DNA of 64,000 nucleotides, taken from Maylandia zebra. Taxonomy: Eukaryota > Chordata > Actinopteri > Cichliformes > Cichlidae. The notes under the pieces are model-generated. The model did not search any database, was not told the origin of the DNA, and was given only the letters and a program-made list of their open reading frames with translations. Below are positions 33,047-64,000 of the stretch, in pieces; within the stretch, counting starts at the first letter, position 1, and each line of letters starts with the position of its first letter. Both the position numbers and the translations under genes were made by a program. The stretch spans positions 3,517,017 through 3,581,016 of the forward strand of contig NC_135170.1 in the NCBI RefSeq assembly GCF_041146795.1. The letters run 5' to 3'.

Positions 33047-34193
33047 CACACTTAAAGAGTAAAAATTGGGCTGGGCCAAGTGAGGAAACACTATCACAGG
33101 GAGCCGTCTGCACCGGGAGCCGGTCACAGACCGCAGCCTCCAGGCTGGGCACACAGCAGGAGGGAGGCCAAGGAGCCCCCCAGCCAGGCTGAGAGGACCC
33201 CCAGAGACCCAGCAGCCACAGTCGATCACAGCCCCGGTGCAGAGAGCGCCCTCTGAGGAAACACTGGAGATATGACACAATAGGATATATACAGGGTAAA
33301 ATGATAAAAATAAATAAGAACAGGATACAATATAAATATAAATATAAATAGAGTAAGAAGATTAAAAAATGAATAAGAATAAAATCAATAAATATTAGGT
33401 AAAGTCTAAATTAATAATAGAATAACAGGATAGAATAAATAAGCATAAAATAAATAAACGCTAAGTAAAAGCTAAATTAAAAAGGTGGGTCTTGAGCCTG
33501 TTCTTAAAAACATGTACGTTCTCTGCGGCCCTGAGCTCCTCCGGCAGGCTGTTCCACAGACGAGGACCATACCACTGAAACGCTGCCTCTCCGTGAGTAT
33601 GTGTCCTGACAATCAAAAGGCCAGTACCAGAGGACCTCAGGGTCCGCGAGGGTTCGTATGGTAAAAGCAGATCTGAGAGATAAGAAGGCCCAAGACCATT
33701 AAGACATTTAAAAACCAATAAAAGAACTTTAAAATCGATCCTGAAACACACAGGGAGCCAATGCAGCGATTCTAAAACTGGTGTAATGTAATGTAACAAT
33801 GGCATCCCTCACTCCAATGTCCCATTTCTCCTTCCCTACCATGTTTCTTTCCATTTCTTCCAGACGTTTCCCCACCTCCTCGATCCTGCTTGTGGCGGCG
33901 GTAACCTGTTGATTTATCTCGTGTGTTAACTTGCTCATTTGGGCTTTCATGTCCTCTTTTAAACTTGTTCTCACGAGCGATAGCTCCTTCTTCATCTCTG
34001 CCTTGAGGTCTTGCATGCCCTCCGCCACTTCTTCACTCACCAGTTGTCTGAGGGGGCCTAGCGCTGATGTTGCGGCCACCGCCGCCATCTTCTCGCCCTC
34101 TTGCTCGGAGCGTGTTTCATATGTCTTACTCTCAAGTCGCGTTTCTAAGCTTTGGCCCGGGGCTCGTCCCTTCTTATTTTTATCTCCGCTCAT
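32136..34193 (-). pseudogene. L1 ORF1, interrupted by an L2 insertion
   Basis: The RNA-binding ORF1 protein starts MSGDKNKKGRAPGQSLETRL and has a Lys/Glu-rich coiled-coil (SEEVAEGMQDLKAEMKKELS). Its reading GVRDAIV is cut at 33800 and resumes as VQLLDNQRQLQEKVTDLEGR at 32844. The RNA-recognition domain (RSRRNNIRIYGLPE, then in another frame LKFNIKEQILRAAWKK and IFFDHDYAENIQMKR) follows after a frameshift near 32690. Confidence 0.85.
32845..33794 (-). mobile_element. L2-clade LINE fragment nested in L1
   Basis: The minus strand encodes LHWLPVCFRIDFKVLLLVFK, GLGPSYLSDLL and GPRLWNSLPEELRAAENVHVFK, the C-terminus of L2-type ORF2. It ends AAAGTGCTTTATAAATAAAGATTG with a (ATTG)n tail. AACAAT flanks both ends (32839-32844, 33795-33800). 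Its 3' untranslated part includes 20 C residues and a (CA)n run at 32996-33043. Confidence 0.88.
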
Positions 34194-34330
34194 TATTCTT
34201 GAAGGGAAAGTCGCTTTTAATGAATTGTATTCTTGAATTGCGGATTATTTTAGCTATCGATGCAGGAGCTCCTGTTTATGCTGCTACTCTCGCCACCATG
34301 ACACCGGAAGTCCCCCATAACTCTATTCTT

Positions 34331-35721
34331 AATGTGAAAAGTCTACCAATCCCCTATATAACTCCTAAATATTGCTTTGGTTCTGACTATTTCACTCTAT
34401 AAAATTTAACTGACTTATACAGTGGCCTGCTTTTGTTAATGGTAATCTGAGTAATATCAGAAATTTTCTCCCCTTTAGCATTTGGCATTTTCCCAACAAT
34501 ATAATGTGATACCATAATCTAAGCCCAGTCAATAAAACAGAATTTCCTTAAAGCAAACATCAGCAACCCAAAGTTAGCAGCCCCAGGGTTAAGTCTGCAG
34601 CTCCACCCTCATGTGAAACTACACTCTTCCCTTCTGGTCTCTCTTCTCCTCCTGCTCTTGGCAAAGCAAAACATAGCAAAGTAAAGCATCCACCCTTCTC
34701 TTCCCGACATGGTGAATTGTTTGTCAACATTTATTCATCCTAACCTTGGTCCAGTCTTGGTCTCAGTGTCAAGTCAGTCAAAACTTTAGTCCACATCATC
34801 AGTCCATCACATTCACTCACACGCATTCACACCAGATATTGCTGATAGTGGAGACTCCCACGCAAATAATCAGATTCTCCACCCTCAGCAACATGAGCTC
34901 ATTCATTTGTTAATTAATTTTCCCCACCTCATATCTCAGTGGTTGGCCTCGGTTCTTCAGCGTCCTGACAGTCTGAGGTCAACTGATATAATTTCACCTG
35001 CGAAATACACAGAAAATCTTGTTAAAAGCCGCGCAGTTTGCACAACAGTAATATTCCCATTAAGCACTTTCTAAACACGTTATAACAATGTGTCATCACT
35101 AAATTAGAAATTTCTTCTTCAGATCTGCACGACTGCACTTAGTCACAGACCTGACCACTCTATTTAATTATCCTGTATGTTACCATTATATATTTTACCA
35201 AGCAATTCTGCTCACGCAGTCACAGACATGTTTCTTTGCACTCACACGGCCCGACAGGAAACTTCAATCCTTCTTTTTTTTTTGTCACCACTCATTCAAC
35301 TCATTTGCATACTGAGTCATATCTCAAGAAGTTGCCTTGACAAGAGAAATGCATATTTAAACATTACCACATGATTAAATTATTTTTATTTTTACCGTAA
35401 TCACTTCTTTTGCTCAATCAGCACGAGAGCACTTCCAGTTCACTATTCTAAAACTACTTTAGGCTTTTAATCACTGGCTTATCTTTTTCCTTTTCACAAA
35501 AGTCACTCTATTGTCATGAAACTCCCCTGAGTTATTCCTCAACTTCAGGCTTTAAGTGTGTTAAATTTACACTATGTAACACTGATGAAAGATAAGAAGC
35601 TGATTTTCATTGCATGTGTGTTATTAGGCAGGTTTAATCGATGTCTGTGCAGTGGAGCTGCAGATCCAGCAGGGCATGTTCTCAAAGCTGCCTTTCCTAC
35701 ACATTTCTCTGCTATAATTTG
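34331..35721. other. No gene recognised
   Basis: The stretch has no supported coding region. It flanks the L1 insertion and may be the continuation of the LTR-element interior at 25.7-27.75 kb. Confidence 0.4.
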
Positions 35722-36608
35722 ATCATTTTTTTAACTACTACCCAATACTGAACCTTGAGCTACTCCACAAGCAATATGCATCAAATTAGATTTATATTCA
35801 TTTATTTGTACATATTGTTGCCTATTCCCTACATAGCTTTTTAACCATTCCAAAACCACTCCCCTTAAAACCACACCTTTCCATTTTTTTAATAGAATTT
35901 CATGATTAACAGTATCAAACGCCTTCTTTAGATCTAAGAAAACTCCGAGCGCATACCTCTTATTATCCACACGTTCTGTTATCTCTTCCATTAAATCTAT
36001 CAGTGCCAAAGCTGTTGATCTGTTGTTTCTGAACCCATACTGACTATCTGTCATTAATTCATATTTTTCCACAAAACTGTCAAATCTTTTTATGAAAAGT
36101 TTTTCCAGTATCTTAGAGAACTGGGAGAGTATTGACACTGGTCTATAGTTTGTAAAATGATACTTTTCACCTGTTTTGTAAATGGGAATAACTTTAGCAA
36201 CTTTCATTTTTTGTGGAAAAACTCATTTTTGAAAAGACAAGTTGAATATATATTTTAATGGTTTTACAACACCATCAATAACTGTCTTTACCGTTACCAT
36301 ATCAATATCATTCCAGTCTGTACTGGTTTTGTTCTTAAGTCCTCTAACCATGTCATAAATCTCTTTCTCTTCCACTGCTCTTAAAAACATTGAGCTTATA
36401 GGTATATATAGGGTATTCTTTTTTATTTTTGCTGGCATTTTGTAGTCCTTTAGTCATCCATGGTCTTCCAGCATAGTTGTGTTTCCTATTAATCTCAATT
36501 ACTGGACAGTTTTTCTCAAGTAATGTTCATAAAAATGCTTCATAAGCTTTATTAACTTCTTTTTGTTCATATACAATATTCCAATCATGCTGTAAAAGTT
36601 CATTTCTA
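35722..36608 (-). pseudogene. Jockey-superfamily LINE reverse transcriptase fragment
   Basis: The minus strand encodes, in pieces, the linker before the reverse transcriptase (LRAVEEKEIYDMVRGLKNK) and then the N-terminal half of the enzyme: KVAKVIPIYKTGEKYHFTNY, SQYGFRNNRSTALAL, GVFLDLKKAFDTVNHEIL (first catalytic Asp) and CGVAQGSVLGS. A frameshift separates the parts near 36215. The fragment stops just before the expected second catalytic motif. The clade could be L2, CR1 or Rex1. Confidence 0.8.
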
Positions 36609-37170
36609 AGACAACAACAAAACACCACTCCGGTTCAGATCCGGGAGGCCGTTCCTCCCAATCACGCCCCTCCAGGTCTCGCTGTCGTTGCCCATGTGAG
36701 CATTGAAATCTCCCAGTAGGACAACAGAGTCCCCAGGCGGAGCACCCTCCAGTACCCCCCCCAGGGACTCCAAGAAGGCTGGGTACTCTGAACCACCACT
36801 CGGCGGATAAGCGCAGACAATGAACAGGACCCAGGACCCAGAGGTACAGGGAATGAACCCTCTCATCCACTGGAAGAAACTCCAACATACAGGCAGCAAG
36901 GATACCCACCCAAGCCCGCTGCTTCTCACCAGGGGCACCGGGAATCGGTCCGCCAGGATCTCCACTCCTAGCAGCTGCTGGGCTCACAATGCACCCGACC
37001 CTACTGCACCTCCTGCAGGTGGTGGGCCAGCAGGAACATGTGCCCTTGTCCCTTTTTTGGGCTGTGCCTTGCCAGGCACCATGGACTAAGGCCCGGCCAC
37101 CAGACGCTCGCCCTCGGGCACCCTCTCATGGGGCTTGGCTCCAGGGTGGGGCAACGGTACAAGGCGAATA
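36609..37170 (-). mobile_element. Rex3/RTE-like endonuclease fragment
   Basis: The minus strand encodes [20 protein letters not shown] and [20 protein letters not shown], then [19 protein letters not shown], the apurinic endonuclease domain of this LINE. Upstream the 5' leader reads CCACCCTGGAGCC and GCCCGGCC. It is truncated after VLLL, where it abuts the LINE at 36608. Confidence 0.85.
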
Positions 37171-37678
37171 GTGAGCTAATAACATTCGTTAGGGTTTTCT
37201 AGAATATTTACAAACAAAATCCATTTTTTTTCAATTAAATTTTATTTATATATCACAAAATTACAACAACAATCACCTTAAGGTGCTTTGTACTGTAAAA
37301 CGGATCTAGAGAAACTTTCTTCTGGTGGCATGGAAATCAAATGGGGTGGCAAAATCAAAGCCATTTCTTTACACGTATGCAGGCGTTTCTGCATATTCTG
37401 TAATATATATTATATATGGTTAAAATGCATCAAGTGCAGTAAGTATACACATGTTTGATATAAGCACGGTCTGTAACTTTATTATTGGTTTTAGCCCTAT
37501 CAAAGTAAACATGTGAATTTTGATTTGATTTGAATAATAATGAATAAAATGTAATTTTAAAAAAATAGCTAGAAATGCATAAGAGAAATGGAACAAGCCA
37601 ATCACAGGCTGTGGCAACCCAACAATTTTTGTTGTTACATTTCTATGGCAGTCCTTGTCACATTAGGGCAGTGGTTCT
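37171..37678 (-). repeat. L2-type 3' tail and unassigned DNA
   Basis: At 37228-37320 the minus strand reads AGTACAAAGCACCTTAAGG...TGATATATAAATAAAATTTAATTG, a 3' end of L2 type. The rest, to 37678, is AT-rich and without a gene. Confidence 0.55.
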
Positions 37679-37876
37679 TAACCTGGGTTCGATCGAACCC
37701 TAGGGGTTCAGTGACTCAGTCTCAGGGGTTCGGCAGAGCCTCCGCCATGACGTGCATGGCTCATTTTGTGCACCAGTAAAAAAAATCACATTTTATTTTT
37801 CACTAAAGAGGGGTTCAGTGAATGCGCATATGAAGCTGGTGGGGTTCAGTACCTCCAACAAGGTTAAGAACCACTG
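37679..37876. mobile_element. 198-bp hAT MITE
   Basis: The ends CAGTGGTTCTTAACCTGGG and, inverted, CAGTGGTTCTTAACCTTG match. An exact 8-bp duplication, CATTAGGG, flanks the element at 37671-37678 and 37877-37884. The terminus is that of Charlie-type hAT elements. There is no coding capacity. Confidence 0.93.
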
Positions 37877-37884
37877 CATTAGGG

Positions 37885-38399
37885 CATAGGTTATGACTCA
37901 GGGCTTGTAGAAGGGTTTATGGTTACAAAGTACCACCAGCAAGCACACAGAAGTACAGATTTTTGTCAGACATTTTTAAGGTTACTTTTTCGAGACTTTT
38001 ATGCATAGTTATAGACCTTCTACTCTATTTATTTATTTATTTGCTGTTGTATTTTTACAGACATATTTAAGGCCTTTAAAGATGTTTGCAGTCATAGGGT
38101 TGCATCAGTTTTGCATCAGATTTTTTTGACAATAAAGATATTATTAGTAGTAGTAAATTCCTTTGCTTAGGATTATGGATACAGAAGAAACAGGAGAGAT
38201 GTGTCACTTATATCATCGCTCAGCTTTGATCACAGTTTAAATAATACGCCAAATAGCCAAAGAATAAACATGTGGCGTAGACACAGATTCAAGTGTACGA
38301 GACTTTCTGCAAACGTATCCAATAATGTAATATTGTCATTTATTCAGGCAAATGAATTTGGTCCTAAGAATTTTGGGTAATTGTCTTAGAATCCGGATA
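37885..38399. other. Region upstream of SMG1; no gene
   Basis: This interval between the MITE and the probable SMG1 first exon is AT-rich and holds no coding region. It may contain distal promoter elements. Confidence 0.4.
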
Positions 38400-38570
38400 G
38401 GTGGCGGTAATGCACGTTCTTTGGTTTGACAACTGCCAAAAAAACATAAAGAAGAAGGAGTGCCGTAAGCTAGCTGTAACAAGAAGTTGCTAACCTATTT
38501 GTGAGGTTTGATAAAGCATAATAGAGAAAAGTAACGTTGCGGAGAGATAAGTTACCGCTGACAGTAGGTC
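38395..38570 (+). promoter_or_regulatory. Probable SMG1 promoter/5' leader
   Basis: The segment just before the putative SMG1 start has GGTGGCGGTAATGCACG followed by CAACTGCC and AAAGAAGAAGG. I associate this block with transcription starts in fish and other vertebrates. A degenerate inverse copy occurs in SMG1 intron 5 (about 43797-43858). No TATA box is evident. The assignment as promoter rests on position. Confidence 0.4.

Positions 38571-64000
<25,430 letters not shown>

Larger units (their letters stand above)
27770..34314 (-). mobile_element. L1-type LINE with both ends, mutated
   Basis: The element is bracketed by the 16-bp duplication CCATAACTCTATTCTT (27754-27769 and 34315-34330), the product of target-primed reverse transcription. 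On the minus strand it starts GGGGACTTCCGGTGTCATGG, a usual start of fish L1, and ends in an A-rich AATAAAGAGAAAGTATTAATAAAAAG tail. It encodes a coiled-coil ORF1 and an endonuclease/reverse transcriptase ORF2, both broken. A 950-bp L2 fragment has inserted in ORF1 (32845-33794). Without it the element is about 5.6 kb, near full length. Confidence 0.92.

Overview
The window is vertebrate nuclear DNA. It is almost certainly from a teleost and probably from a percomorph or cichlid-like fish. Coding information is split into short exons with GT/AG borders, microsatellites and homopolymers are frequent, and the repeats are those typical of fish genomes: Tc1-like and hAT transposons, L1, L2 and Rex3/RTE-type LINEs, and tRNA-headed SINEs. 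The species is inferred, not proven.

Layout. (1) 0-12.8 kb is repeat-rich. It holds an apparently intact Tc1/mariner-type transposon with a full 338-residue transposase (4197-5759), a 1.03 kb non-autonomous hAT element with a perfect 8-bp target duplication (8458-9484), SINE, L2 and Rex3 debris, and possible last exons of an unidentified gene at the left edge. (2) 12.9-14.3 kb, minus strand, is a two-exon ENDOD1-like secreted DNA/RNA non-specific nuclease gene. (3) 16.1-18.1 kb is a GC-rich dispersed repeat whose second copy lies at about 51.7-52.3 kb. (4) 19.1-20.7 kb is the 5' end of an LTR element with an 18-base primer-binding site matching the 3' end of tRNA-Val. (5) 21.6-23.1 kb, minus strand, is a single-exon TRIM16-like (RING, B-box, PRY-SPRY) gene. 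(6) 23.7-25.2 kb, plus strand, is a domesticated or decaying gene with a DDE integrase-like core and one frameshift. (7) 25.3-37.2 kb is a nested retroelement cluster. It has an LTR with polypurine tract, a complete-ended but mutated L1 with 16-bp target duplications and an L2 fragment inserted in its ORF1, another LINE fragment and a Rex3 endonuclease fragment. (8) From about 38.5 kb to the right edge, plus strand, is the 5' third of SMG1, the PI3K-like kinase of nonsense-mediated decay. I can define 26 exons (the first one tentative) that stay in phase and encode about 1,292 residues. The kinase domain lies beyond the window.

The SMG1 introns carry well-bounded insertions: a 2.16 kb hAT copy with a GTF2IRD2-like transposase pseudogene, a Rex3 copy with an internal deletion of its reverse transcriptase, a SINE-like element with the same 3' tail as Rex3, a 717-bp inverted-repeat MITE and older Tc1 relics. 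The host genes are independent single genes, not an operon or multi-gene system. I did not find a convincing new biological system. The most unusual items are the DD37E transposon, the tRNA-Val-primed LTR element, the GC-rich dispersed repeat and the integrase-derived gene.
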